DNA of 64,000 bases, taken from contig NZ_CP063397.1 of NCBI RefSeq assembly GCF_021729845.1, positions 1,316,001-1,380,000 of the forward strand, read 5' to 3'. Origin of the DNA: Rhizobium sp. SL42 (GTDB taxonomy: Bacteria; Pseudomonadota; Alphaproteobacteria; Rhizobiales; Rhizobiaceae). Every line of letters begins with the position of its first letter. Position 1 is the stretch's first letter. The position numbers and the translations under genes are program-made. The notes beneath the pieces are model-generated. The model saw only the letters and a program-made list of their open reading frames with translations, had not been told where the DNA came from and searched no databases. Shown here piece after piece: positions 11,751 to 19,873 of this stretch.

Positions 11751-11798
11751 GGATTGAAAATCCGCGTGTCGGTGGTTCAAATCCGCCTCCGGGCACCA
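11751..11798 (+). mobile_element. att scar: 3' fragment of tRNA-Phe (GAA)
   Basis: These 48 bases match the 3' part of a tRNA-Phe gene: the anticodon loop TTGAAAA with anticodon GAA, the 3' anticodon strand TCCGC, the variable loop, a complete T-arm (GGTGG-TTCAAAT-CCGCC), the acceptor 3' strand TCCGGGC and ACCA, followed by T-rich TTTTTCTTC. No 5' half (acceptor GCCCGGA or D-arm) precedes it, so it is not a functional tRNA. Such 3' fragments mark the far end of islands integrated into a tRNA gene. The fragment's plus orientation places the island on its left. The rest of 11545-12173 shows no convincing gene. Confidence 0.85.
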
Positions 11799-12173
11799 TT
11801 TTTCTTCAGCAAGATACATGTTTTTGCGGTGCCGGCGCTCATTGCGTTTGTCGGCGTGGGATGCGCCCGGGTGCATTCCGGGTGTCATTTTTGGTGTCAA
11901 TCGCCATGCGGCAAAGCCTTCGGGCTGTGTTGGCCAGAGTTGAAGGAGCCTCTTCTCCCTTCCTGGTAGCCGCAGTCGGACGCTGGCTGACTGAGGCTTC
12001 TTTCTGGCTATCGAGCAACCTGCCTCACGGATCCTCTTCTGCCGGAGCCTGCGTCCTGGGTGATGCCCGGAATGGGTGTTCGGCTGGACCATTCAACTTC
12101 TGGCTATTTTCAGAAAATTAACGGTGATACGGCAAAGATAAGGACTTCCTAAATCATAAATCGTGGATAGACC

Positions 12174-14108
12174 GTGAAGAATCTCAAAGTTTCCCGAAAG
12201 CTGCTGGTGGCGTTTTCACTCATTCTCGTGATCGTTGCCGTATTCTGTGCCGTTGCCATGAACTCGCTTCAGCAAATCAGGACGGCGAACGCGGAAAATA
12301 GCGAGACGCAGAACGTTCTGAAGACGTCGGGAGAAATCCTTGCGACCCTCGTGGAGCATCAGAACGCAATGCGCGGATACGTCGCCAGCCTCAACGACGA
12401 ATTCCACGGCCGGATGGCCAAATATGCAGATGCGGTGCCGCCCCTCGTCCAGGGGCTTGAAGGACTGCTTTCGCCAGAGAGGGCCGCCTTGTCTGTTCCG
12501 CCACTTCGCGCGGCCATAGCAACATTCAACAGCGAGGTCGCGGCGGCCGTTGCCGACGCGAAGGATCCGGCGAAACTTGAAGGGACCCGGTCGACAATCG
12601 CCAAGACGGCACGATTGACCAAGATTCGTGAGATTCTGACCGCGCTGAACGAGAGTGAACTTAAGTCGGCCGAGGCCCGAAACGCCGAGCTCGAGAACGC
12701 CTTCAACACCGCTGTCGCCACCCTTGTTGTCGGCGGGATACTCACCGGTGTTGTTGCGATTGTGATGGGTATCGTTCTGGCCCGCGGCCTCGGCAAGCCA
12801 ATCGTGGCAATGACGGATATCATGCGCAGACTTGCCGCGGGCGATACCGGTGTCGTACTGGCCGAAGCTGGACGCAAGGACGAAATCGGCGCCATGGCCA
12901 CGGCCGTCGAGGTCTTTAGAAACAACGCCGTCACGAACCTTCGCCTCGAATCGGAGGCAAGCCACCAGCGAGATCTGTCTGATGGAGAGAGAGCGAAACG
13001 TGCCGAGGAAGACCGGAAAAGAACAGAAGCGATGGCCGATGCCACGTCTGGTTTGGCCGGTGGCCTTTCACAGCTGGCAAGCGGCAATCTCACCATCGAG
13101 CTTTCCACGCCCTTCGCTCCGGAGTTCGAGAACCTTCGCATAGATTTCAATCGTGCCGTCAAGCAGCTCGCTGAAACTCTTGCAGCCGTGTCCCAGTCGA
13201 CGGATTCGATTGACGACGGTAGTCGGGAGATCAGCAACAGCACGAATGATCTGTCAAAGAGAACCGAGCAGCAGGCCGCTTCCCTGGAAGAAACCGCCGC
13301 GGCACTCGATCAGATTACAGTCAATGTCATCAACGCTTCCAAACGGGCGGAAGAGGCACGTACAGCCGCAGCCGACTGCACGGCAAGCGCGGAACGCTCC
13401 GGCAATGTGGTGGCCAATGCGGTTGGCGCGATGGGCCGTATCGAACAGTCCTCGAGCCAGATCGCAAACATCATCGGCGTCATTGACGAGATAGCATTCC
13501 AGACAAACCTGCTCGCCTTGAATGCCGGCGTCGAGGCTGCCCGCGCCGGTGAGGCCGGGAAAGGGTTCGCGGTCGTCGCTCAGGAGGTTCGGGAGCTGGC
13601 GCAGCGCTCTGCCCAGGCGGCGAAGGAAATCAAGTCCCTCATTCGCACATCGACCGAGGAAGTGGCAAACGGCGTGAAGCTTGTCAGCGAAACGGGTGAC
13701 GCTCTCAAGACGATCGAAAGCTTCATCGTCAACGTCAATCAGCATATGAACGCCATCGCAACGTCAGCCCGCGAGCAATCGGTTGGCCTGGGCGAAGTCA
13801 ACACGGCGGTGAACCAGATGGATCAGGTGACACAGCAGAATGCGGCGATGGTGGAAGAGACCAGTGCTGCAAGTGCAACCCTTTCCTCTGAAACAGCAAG
13901 ACTGCGTCAGCTGATCAGCCGCTTCGATCTGGGCGCTGCAAGTTCGACAAGGCGCCTGTACGAACGAGCGTCCTCTTCAAGGCCGCAATCGGACCACGGG
14001 GCTCGGGTGGCAAATCCCGAAATCGTGGCGACGAAGCAGAAGAAAACCGTTGTTGTTCTCGCGCATGGCAACAACGCGTTGAAGAATGATGATTGGGAGG
14101 AGTTTTGA
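12174..14108 (+). CDS. Methyl-accepting chemotaxis protein, transmembrane, with C-terminal DWEEF tail
   Basis: This 644-residue chemoreceptor has a first membrane segment at about residues 10-30, a helical periplasmic domain with repeated E/N positions (four-helix-bundle type), a second membrane segment at about 182-203, HAMP to about 260, and a cytoplasmic signalling hairpin with the conserved [20 protein letters not shown] tip. It ends NDDWEEF, a pentapeptide of the kind that tethers CheR/CheB on rhizobial receptors. The start is GTG at 12174. It lies 376 bases to the right of the att fragment and 8 kb before the che operon, in its own transcription unit. Ligand unknown. Confidence 0.93.
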   Translation: MKNLKVSRKLLVAFSLILVIVAVFCAVAMNSLQQIRTANAENSETQNVLKTSGEILATLVEHQNAMRGYVASLNDEFHGRMAKYADAVPPLVQGLEGLLSPERAALSVPPLRAAIATFNSEVAAAVADAKDPAKLEGTRSTIAKTARLTKIREILTALNESELKSAEARNAELENAFNTAVATLVVGGILTGVVAIVMGIVLARGLGKPIVAMTDIMRRLAAGDTGVVLAEAGRKDEIGAMATAVEVFRNNAVTNLRLESEASHQRDLSDGERAKRAEEDRKRTEAMADATSGLAGGLSQLASGNLTIELSTPFAPEFENLRIDFNRAVKQLAETLAAVSQSTDSIDDGSREISNSTNDLSKRTEQQAASLEETAAALDQITVNVINASKRAEEARTAAADCTASAERSGNVVANAVGAMGRIEQSSSQIANIIGVIDEIAFQTNLLALNAGVEAARAGEAGKGFAVVAQEVRELAQRSAQAAKEIKSLIRTSTEEVANGVKLVSETGDALKTIESFIVNVNQHMNAIATSAREQSVGLGEVNTAVNQMDQVTQQNAAMVEETSAASATLSSETARLRQLISRFDLGAASSTRRLYERASSSRPQSDHGARVANPEIVATKQKKTVVVLAHGNNALKNDDWEEF

Positions 14109-14519
14109 GGGGGGCTTTGGCATCCCTTTGAATTGATCTCTGGGGCTTCTATCGCGAATGCTCCGCCTGAACGGCGCAAGAGGCATGCCCAATATCAGGA
14201 AAACTGGAAACTGAGACGGGATCGCGGTTGACTGGGTGCAGCAGCATTTTTCAGATGATTGAATTGCAACACCGAGCCGGCTGCGCGCCGGTTGGGTGTT
14301 GCGCAGTTACGCTTGCGAAGGGTGCGGACCTCGACCGCGCCATTCCCGCCGCAGGGTCGATCCCCCGACGCGCTGATTGCAATGCGCATGACATCTTCGC
14401 CATTCGTAAAGATTGCATTCAGCATTTCCCGGTAAAACTCTGTTAGCAATTGGTGTCCGTGTTTCCCGGCAGACCCGGTTTTCGGGGATTGCTGGCCTTG
14501 AGTGTTGAGTACCTGTGTC
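14109..14519. other. Gap between chemoreceptor and lysozyme genes, with a long hairpin
   Basis: No convincing coding sequence is seen in these 411 bases. GCAACACC (14266-14273) pairs with GGTGTTGC (14295-14302), and CCGGC (14277-14281) pairs with GCCGG (14287-14291), giving a hairpin with an internal loop. There is no T-run, so it is more likely a structural or processing element than a simple terminator. Confidence 0.4.
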
Positions 14520-15656
14520 ATGCGTTTGAAGCTTGTCTCGTCGATCCTGATCGGCTGCCTTCTCCTTGCCGGATGCCGCTCGTCCGGGCCTGACGAGGTA
14601 CTGACCATCGGCTCGAGGCCCCTGCCGCAGGCCAGCGCCGTGGCGACGGTGTCGCAGCAGCAGGCACCGGTTCCGCTGTCGGACGTGACATCGTCGATCG
14701 TGCCGCCGGCGGCCGTCGAAACCAATCAGCCACATCAGGACGCGCTCGCCTGGGCCGGCCCCATTCCCGGCGGTGCGCCGCTGGCAGCCAGCACGATGCC
14801 GAGCACCACGATTCCGGCCAGCACGATGCCGACAAGCACGATGACAGCCGGCATGCCGATGCCGAACGAGTGGCCGGTCGCCATGCTCACACCGGTCGTG
14901 CCGCCGCTTCCGCAGGATCTCCAGGAAACGCCGCGCCAGAAGAGTGGCAATGCCGGTCGTTCGCGCATCTACAGCCACCGTTTCAAGGATGCCAAGCCGA
15001 TCAATTTCGGCAAGACCAAGCCGCGCGACTATCCGGTTCACGGCGTCGACGTCTCGCGCTGGCAGGGCGAGATCGACTGGGCGAAGCTGCGCAGCCAGGG
15101 GGCGAACTTCGTCTATATCAAGGCGACCGACGGCGGCGATCATCTTGATCCGATGTTCAAGAAGAACTGGAAGCGCTCCAACGAGGCCGGCATCAAGCGC
15201 GGCGCCTATCACTTCTTCTACTGGTGCCGCACGGCCGGCGAGCAGGCCGACTGGTTCATCCGCAACGTGCCGCGCGATCCGGATGCGCTGCCACCGGTCA
15301 TCGACGTGGAATATAATGGCGAGTCGAGCTGCAAGCGCCGCCTGTCGCCGGAAAAGGTCCGCGAGAAGATGCAGGTCTTCATGGACAAGCTCGAGCGCCA
15401 CTATGGCCAGCGGCCGGTGATCTATACGGCGCCTGACTTCTACAAGGACAATCTGCGCAACGCCTTCCTCGACTATCCTTTCTGGCTGCGCGCCGTCGCC
15501 CAGCATCCGTCCAAGGTCTATCCGGGCCGCAAATGGATCTTCTGGCAGTATTCCGGCTCGGGCCTGTCGCATGGCGTCAAGGAGAAGATCGACCTCAATG
15601 TCTTCCATGGCAGCGAGGAGCAATGGCACCGGTGGTCGGGCCGCGGCGCAAGCTGA
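14520..15656 (+). CDS. GH25 family lysozyme, lipoprotein
   Basis: This 378-residue protein begins with a lipoprotein signal (MRLKLVSSILIGCLLLAGC; lipobox LLAGC, Cys19), followed by a Pro/Thr/Ser-rich low-complexity linker that includes short TMP(T/A)ST repeats (to about residue 140). The C-terminal GH25 (1,4-beta-N-acetylmuramidase) domain contains GVDVSRWQGEIDW, FVYIKATDGGDHLD, GAYHFF and the catalytic PPVIDVEYN segment with acidic residues. It would act on peptidoglycan in the periplasm. The ATG at 14520 was chosen because it begins the lipoprotein signal. It has no obvious operon partner. Confidence 0.9.
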   Translation: MRLKLVSSILIGCLLLAGCRSSGPDEVLTIGSRPLPQASAVATVSQQQAPVPLSDVTSSIVPPAAVETNQPHQDALAWAGPIPGGAPLAASTMPSTTIPASTMPTSTMTAGMPMPNEWPVAMLTPVVPPLPQDLQETPRQKSGNAGRSRIYSHRFKDAKPINFGKTKPRDYPVHGVDVSRWQGEIDWAKLRSQGANFVYIKATDGGDHLDPMFKKNWKRSNEAGIKRGAYHFFYWCRTAGEQADWFIRNVPRDPDALPPVIDVEYNGESSCKRRLSPEKVREKMQVFMDKLERHYGQRPVIYTAPDFYKDNLRNAFLDYPFWLRAVAQHPSKVYPGRKWIFWQYSGSGLSHGVKEKIDLNVFHGSEEQWHRWSGRGAS

Positions 15657-15881
15657 CGCTTAGGCGGACGTGGCTTTCCTCGTCATCGCCGGCATGTGGG
15701 AAATATCCCAGACGGGCCGACGGGCACGGGCCGATGTTGCGCAACTGACCGAGCGGAAATGCTGGCCCCGAAATGATGTCTGGAGCTGATGCCCGGAACG
15801 GGTTGTCCGAGCTGGCCGTTCACAACGGTGTCCTTGCCACAAATCTCTCGTGTCCCGCCACCCGCCACCCGGTGCCTGCGC

Positions 15882-16079
15882 CTAGGCACCCGTGCCGGGC
15901 TCGACAATAGGAGGGTTGCGGGTCTCGTCCGGATTGGGGTTTGGCCATTCGTCCGGCAGCAGGTCCGGTGCCGGTTCTTCGACCGGTACCTCGGGTGTCC
16001 AGCCCGGAGCCGGCATCGGCGGCGTTTCCGCCGGTGTCGGGATCGGTGTCCCCGATGTTGTCGTTGTCGTCATCGTCAT
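15882..16079 (-). CDS. Small proline- and glutamate-rich hypothetical protein
   Basis: A 65-residue product starts MTMTTTTTSGTPIPTPAE and is rich in Pro, Glu and Asp (EVPVEEPAPDLLPDEWPNPNPDE). The ATG at 16079 has a strong AGGAGG site 8 bases upstream, which favours real translation over the longer frame starting at 16169. It is probably intrinsically disordered, with no membrane segment. It is divergent from the DUF2188-like gene. Function unknown. Confidence 0.55.
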   Translation of the reverse strand: MTMTTTTTSGTPIPTPAETPPMPAPGWTPEVPVEEPAPDLLPDEWPNPNPDETRNPPIVEPGTGA

Positions 16080-16354
16080 CTTGTTTCCTCCTGTACATAG
16101 GTGTGCGGATGCCAAAAATGACGGCATGGACCGCGGCCTGTCCTCTGTGCAATCCGTGACCGACGACATTGGTTCCGGTCATAGTCCCATTCATGCCCCG
16201 CCCGCGTCTTCGCCATTGGCCATCATTGGCACGTTTCCGCACGGCCGCGGCGGTCCGGAGCCTCCTGGCGCGACGAGGCAAGCGCATGGATCTCAGCCGC
16301 GCAGATCGTCGCGACACCGGGATCAACGCCTGCAAAAAATAATTGCGGAGGCCC

Positions 16355-16380
16355 GGAACCCTTTGCCACCGGCGCGCGTT
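16355..16380 (+). promoter_or_regulatory. EcfG-type (general stress response) promoter
   Basis: GGAAC (16355-16359), a 17-base spacer and CGTT (16377-16380) match the alphaproteobacterial EcfG/RpoE2 consensus (GGAAC-N16/17-CGTT) with no mismatch. It lies 27 bases before the ATG of the small DUF2188-like gene. The remainder of the 16080-16407 gap shows nothing else I can name. Confidence 0.7.
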
Positions 16381-16407
16381 TCTGCAGGACATGAGGAGGA
16401 GTTTGCC

Positions 16408-16674
16408 ATGGCTCAGGTGTATTGTGATATTGTTCCCCAGGCGAACGGCTGGGTTTTTGTCTCCGACGGCGTGCAGTCGGCTGCCTATCCCAGCTATCGT
16501 CTGGCGGTAGAGGCAGCAAAGGCCCATACGGACCGGCAAACCGGCAAGCGCCGGACGTTCATTTTCCGGCAGCAGGATCTGAAGGGCGGCATGCTGGAAA
16601 TCGGTGCCATGTCGCAGGCATTCGAACAGCGCGGCGCGGGTGCGGCCGGTCAGAAAGCGGCAGTGCAGAAATAA
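16408..16674 (+). CDS. Small DUF2188-like hypothetical protein
   Basis: This 88-residue protein has the layout of DUF2188-type small stress proteins: a short strand with a GW pair (ANGWVFVSDG), then an Ala-rich helix (SYRLAVEAAKAHTD) and a second strand (RRTFIFRQQDL). A GAGGAGG ribosome site (16394-16400) sits 7 bases before the ATG. The exact EcfG-type promoter match directly upstream suggests it belongs to the general stress response. The family assignment is by pattern only. Confidence 0.7.
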   Translation: MAQVYCDIVPQANGWVFVSDGVQSAAYPSYRLAVEAAKAHTDRQTGKRRTFIFRQQDLKGGMLEIGAMSQAFEQRGAGAAGQKAAVQK

Positions 16675-16806
16675 CGGTTCGGAAACGGCAGTCTAGAATC
16701 TGATGAGATGCGGGTGAGTGAGGGGCGTTCCGGACGCGAACATTCGTTGGCAAGTCCATGGCTGCAGGCGCAGCCATGGTTTTTGGCGTTTCCCGAACCA
16801 TCGAGG

Positions 16807-17082
16807 TCACGGCGCCTCGTTGCTTGCAACCGTGACCGTCACCTTCTCCACACCGGGAACGGACATGATGATATCCACGGCGCGATCGATCTCGCGACGC
16901 GAAGTGATCCGGCCACTGAGAACGATGTCCCGTCCCCTCGCAACCACCGTCAGCTCGCTGGCATCGAGCCTCGGCGAGACGGCAAGCGCCTTGGCGACCG
17001 CCATCTCCAGCCGCGCCGTGTTCGGGTTTTCCGTTTCGGCGACGGGATTGTCGTCATGAAAGCGCTGCGGCTTGAATACCAT
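16807..17082 (-). CDS. BON-domain protein
   Basis: The 91-residue protein is almost entirely a BON domain (about residues 25-88): helix LEMAVAKALAVSPRLDASELTV, strand GRDIVLSGRI and the typical REIDRAVDIIMSVPGVEKVTVTV. BON domains bind phospholipid or other hydrophobic ligands and often occur in envelope or osmotic-stress proteins. No signal peptide is seen, so this copy may be cytoplasmic. An EcfG-like promoter with one mismatch lies upstream on the minus strand. It is divergent from the HWE kinase gene. Confidence 0.85.
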   Translation of the reverse strand: MVFKPQRFHDDNPVAETENPNTARLEMAVAKALAVSPRLDASELTVVARGRDIVLSGRITSRREIDRAVDIIMSVPGVEKVTVTVASNEAP

Positions 17083-17127
17083 CGCATCGATCCTTCGTGT
17101 TTCATCAGGTTCAATTTCACTGGGTCT

Positions 17128-17152
17128 AACGCAGCTCCCGGCTTTATGTTCG
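17128..17152 (-). promoter_or_regulatory. Candidate EcfG-type promoter for the BON gene (one mismatch)
   Basis: Read on the minus strand: CGAAC, 16-base spacer, CGTT (plus-strand AACG 17128-17131 and GTTCG 17148-17152). Only the first base differs from GGAAC. It lies 45 bases upstream of the BON start codon. Confidence 0.4.
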
Positions 17153-17231
17153 CCTCGACGCGATTAAATTTGCTCCGTGTTTGTCTGTGGTTGCATAGTC
17201 CGGCACAGGCGGGGGTGGAGAGGCCCAGATC

Positions 17232-18908
17232 ATGAAAGTCCTGACCAGCTATTTCGGCCGGCTTTTCCCGACGGCGTCGATCGGCACCTATCTGGCGATG
17301 ATGGCGGTGCTTTCGACCTTGCCGCTGCTCGGTTTTGTCGTCTTCCTGCTGCTTGAACTGGAGCGCGGTCAGTTCCAGTCCCTGAAGCTCGAGACAGCCC
17401 AGGATGCGCAGACCGTCAGCCGCAACGTCGAGCGCGCTGTCTCGGACATGGCGACGACGCTGACCCTGGTCGCCAATTCCGCCGAACTGCAGCAGGGCAA
17501 TCTGGCGGCCTTTCATCGCCGCGTGTCGGAAAGCCTGAAGGGCAGCTCGCTTTATGTCCTGCTTGTTCGAATGGACGGCGCCCAGCTTCTCAATACACGC
17601 CTGGCGTTCGGCACGGCGCTGCCGAGAATGTCAAATATCGCGTCGCTGCAATCGGCATTGCGTTCCGGGAAAACCGAACTGTCCGGCGTCTTCTACGGCG
17701 CGACCAGCAAGCGCTGGGTGATCAACCTGACGATGCCCCTGCAACCTGCCCAGCCGAGTGATGCCGCAGCCGTCGTGCTGACGCAGGATGCGGCCAGTCT
17801 TGCCAGCCTCTTGTCGACCGACAACCTTCCGCCAGGATGGACGGCCGGCCTTCTGGACGGCGATGGCCGGATCATCGTGTCGAGCGGACCAGATAACCGG
17901 CCATCCGGCGACCAGTTCGATCAAAGCTCGCTGGACTTGATGCATGGCTCCAACAACAGCCTGATCATCTACCGCGACGGCGTGCAATATCTGCTCGGTT
18001 ATTCCAAGGTTGCCGACTGGCCCTGGAGCGTGGCGATCTGGGGACCGGTGTCGAGCGTTCAGGGTTCCTTCGTCACCATATGGAAAAACCTGCTGATCGG
18101 CAGCATGGTCTTCCTGGCGCTGAGCCTGTGCGTGGTCCTCACGGCGGCCCACCAGCTGCGTTCGGCGATCCGCAAGATTGCCGCCATGGCCGAGCGCATC
18201 GGCCATGGCGACATCGTATCGCCCGAACGCACCAAGATCCTCGAGGCGAACCAGGTGGCATTTGCCCTGTCCAACGCCTCCTTCGACCGCGCCCAGGCGG
18301 AGGAGCGCACGCATTTCATCCTGCAGGAACTGGTGCATCGCACGAAGAACATCCTGTCCCTGGTCCAGGCGATGATGCGCCAGCTCGCACGCGGAACCGA
18401 CAATGTCGATGAATTCCAGCGCGCCGTCAGCGGACGTCTGGCCGGCCTTGCGCAATCGATCGAGGCCCTTGCCAAGCAGCAATGGGGTGGCATTCCCCTG
18501 TCGACCCTGGTTGAACTGCAACTGATGACGGTCGTCGGCTCGACCGAACGCGTCGCGCGTCGCGGTCCGGATCTGCTCGCCAATGCCAATGCCGTGCAGA
18601 ATCTCGGCCTCGTCTTTCATGAACTGGCCACCAATTCGGTGAAATATGGCGCTCTCTCGGCGTTCGAAGGCAAGATCGTCGTGGAATGGACGATCCTCGA
18701 TGCGCAGTCCGAGCAGCCCATGCTGGAACTGACCTGGACGGAGATCAACGGTCCGCCGGTCACCGAGCCCAGCAGGCGCGGCTTTGGCTCTACCGTGGTC
18801 GAGCGGCATGCCGCCAGCGCCTTTGGCGGCAAGGTCAGCATGGACTTCAATCCCGAAGGCCTGCGCTGGTCGCTCGTGGCGCCCCTGCAGGCATTCGTCA
18901 GCAGCTAA
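17232..18908 (+). CDS. Membrane sensor histidine kinase, HWE/HisKA_2 family
   Basis: The 558-residue kinase has membrane segments at about residues 16-40 and 285-308 enclosing a Cache-like periplasmic sensor domain, then a short HAMP-like helix, and an HWE-type kinase core with HRTKN (phospho-acceptor H369), the N-box FHELATNSVKYGALS and a C-terminal GFGSTVVERH ATP-lid region. HWE kinases often feed the PhyR/NepR/EcfG general stress response in Alphaproteobacteria; no response regulator is encoded next to it, so the output is uncertain. Neighbouring genes carry EcfG-like promoters, which fits a stress role but does not prove it. Confidence 0.88.
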   Translation: MKVLTSYFGRLFPTASIGTYLAMMAVLSTLPLLGFVVFLLLELERGQFQSLKLETAQDAQTVSRNVERAVSDMATTLTLVANSAELQQGNLAAFHRRVSESLKGSSLYVLLVRMDGAQLLNTRLAFGTALPRMSNIASLQSALRSGKTELSGVFYGATSKRWVINLTMPLQPAQPSDAAAVVLTQDAASLASLLSTDNLPPGWTAGLLDGDGRIIVSSGPDNRPSGDQFDQSSLDLMHGSNNSLIIYRDGVQYLLGYSKVADWPWSVAIWGPVSSVQGSFVTIWKNLLIGSMVFLALSLCVVLTAAHQLRSAIRKIAAMAERIGHGDIVSPERTKILEANQVAFALSNASFDRAQAEERTHFILQELVHRTKNILSLVQAMMRQLARGTDNVDEFQRAVSGRLAGLAQSIEALAKQQWGGIPLSTLVELQLMTVVGSTERVARRGPDLLANANAVQNLGLVFHELATNSVKYGALSAFEGKIVVEWTILDAQSEQPMLELTWTEINGPPVTEPSRRGFGSTVVERHAASAFGGKVSMDFNPEGLRWSLVAPLQAFVSS

Positions 18909-19124
18909 AGCCTTTTCGGGTTAGATTGAAACATTCTGCCGGAGCAGATTTTCGTCGGCGCAGAGGCGACTGGCGAGGGGCATACCCTTGGGCACGCCCG
19001 AGCCGATCGCCTGTGATCCCGGCGAAAAGATGCCCGGCCCTTCTGATTGGTTGAAACGGGCCGCCTCACGCGGATAAACGCGCTCGTGGCGCAACACCGT
19101 CACAAAGGTTCGCCAGACGGCCGT

Positions 19125-19427
19125 TCAGTCGCCGCGTTGCGCTTGAGCATGGCGGCTGAGCGCCTCGGCCCGAGCCCTGGCGGTTTCGAGGATCTGGCGG
19201 ATCTCGTCGCTTCTCTCGCCGCCACGGGCAATCCCTGCCGATGGGGTCAGCCCCGGATCTTCAGCACCATCGTGCATCATCACCTCTTCCTCCAGGCTGC
19301 GCAGCAATTCGAGCGTGCTGTCAGGCCGCAGCAGCGCTGATGTGAGCAGCGAGATGAGGATCTCGCGATGGGCGTTCAACCGCCCCTCGATCATTTGTGT
19401 GTCGATCATTGAGTTGTCTATTTGCAT
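19125..19427 (-). CDS. Hypothetical acidic helical protein
   Basis: A 100-residue product starts MQIDNSMIDTQMIEGRLNAHREILISLLTSALL and continues with a charged helical tail (DEIRQILETARARAEALSRHAQAQ). The start at 19427 is preceded by GGGAGG on the minus strand; the frame continues upstream to 19481 without a better site. I do not recognise a family. It is divergent from the next small gene. Confidence 0.55.
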   Translation of the reverse strand: MQIDNSMIDTQMIEGRLNAHREILISLLTSALLRPDSTLELLRSLEEEVMMHDGAEDPGLTPSAGIARGGERSDEIRQILETARARAEALSRHAQAQRGD

Positions 19428-19474
19428 CTGTCTTGCGCCTCCCTGCCACGATGCGTGGCCTTGGATGATGCAGG

Positions 19475-19499
19475 GGAACAATGACGGCGGTCAAATGTT
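19475..19499 (+). promoter_or_regulatory. Candidate EcfG-type promoter (one mismatch)
   Basis: GGAAC (19475-19479), 16-base spacer, TGTT (19496-19499; consensus CGTT), 40 bases before the ATG of the small gene at 19539. It is the third EcfG-like match within 3.2 kb. Confidence 0.4.
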
Positions 19500-19538
19500 T
19501 CATCGGCGGCCTGAAATAGTGCGCGAAAGGAGAGATTC

Positions 19539-19826
19539 ATGGTTGATGCGACGGAAGACAAAGTCCGCGCACCACGCTGGCGCCGCCACAGCGACCCGCG
19601 GGACAGGTTGATCATGGCCTTGTCTGCGCAGCTGGAAGCCGAGCGGCAGAAGCGCGAGGCCCTGCGCATGGCGCTTCGCCATGGCGCGGTCGATCAGGCC
19701 TTGCTGGAGGCGGTCGCCCAGGAGCCCGTTGTGGCATTCAGCGAGGATATTGCGGCCCTCAAGCAGACTGTAGCGCTGCGCGACCGAACGTCCGGCGAGG
19801 AACATCGGCCGGAATTCTGGATGTAG
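19539..19826 (+). CDS. Small hypothetical protein
   Basis: A 95-residue, highly charged, helix-rich product (PRDRLIMALSAQLEAERQKREALRMALRHG) ending HRPEFWM. The ATG has an AAAGGAGAG ribosome site. I do not recognise a family, and there is no signal or membrane segment. A candidate stress promoter lies upstream. It is convergent with glgA. Confidence 0.55.
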   Translation: MVDATEDKVRAPRWRRHSDPRDRLIMALSAQLEAERQKREALRMALRHGAVDQALLEAVAQEPVVAFSEDIAALKQTVALRDRTSGEEHRPEFWM

Positions 19827-19873
19827 GCCGCGACAAAAAAGGCGAGCGATCGCCGGCAGATCTTGCGCGGTCC

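Noticed and set aside
11541..12092. Minus-strand open frame of 183 codons over the tRNA fragment
   Set aside because: It reads through the antisense of tRNA sequence (EADLNHRHADFQSN is a known tRNA artefact), so it is not a gene.
16147..16173. EcfG-like promoter for the proline-rich minus-strand gene
   Set aside because: GGAAC is present on the minus strand but the -10 reads GATT at 17 bases spacing, too far from CGTT.
15892..16407. Plus-strand frame running into the DUF2188-like gene
   Set aside because: The upstream part is the antisense of the proline-rich gene; the strong GAGGAGG site marks 16408 as the start.
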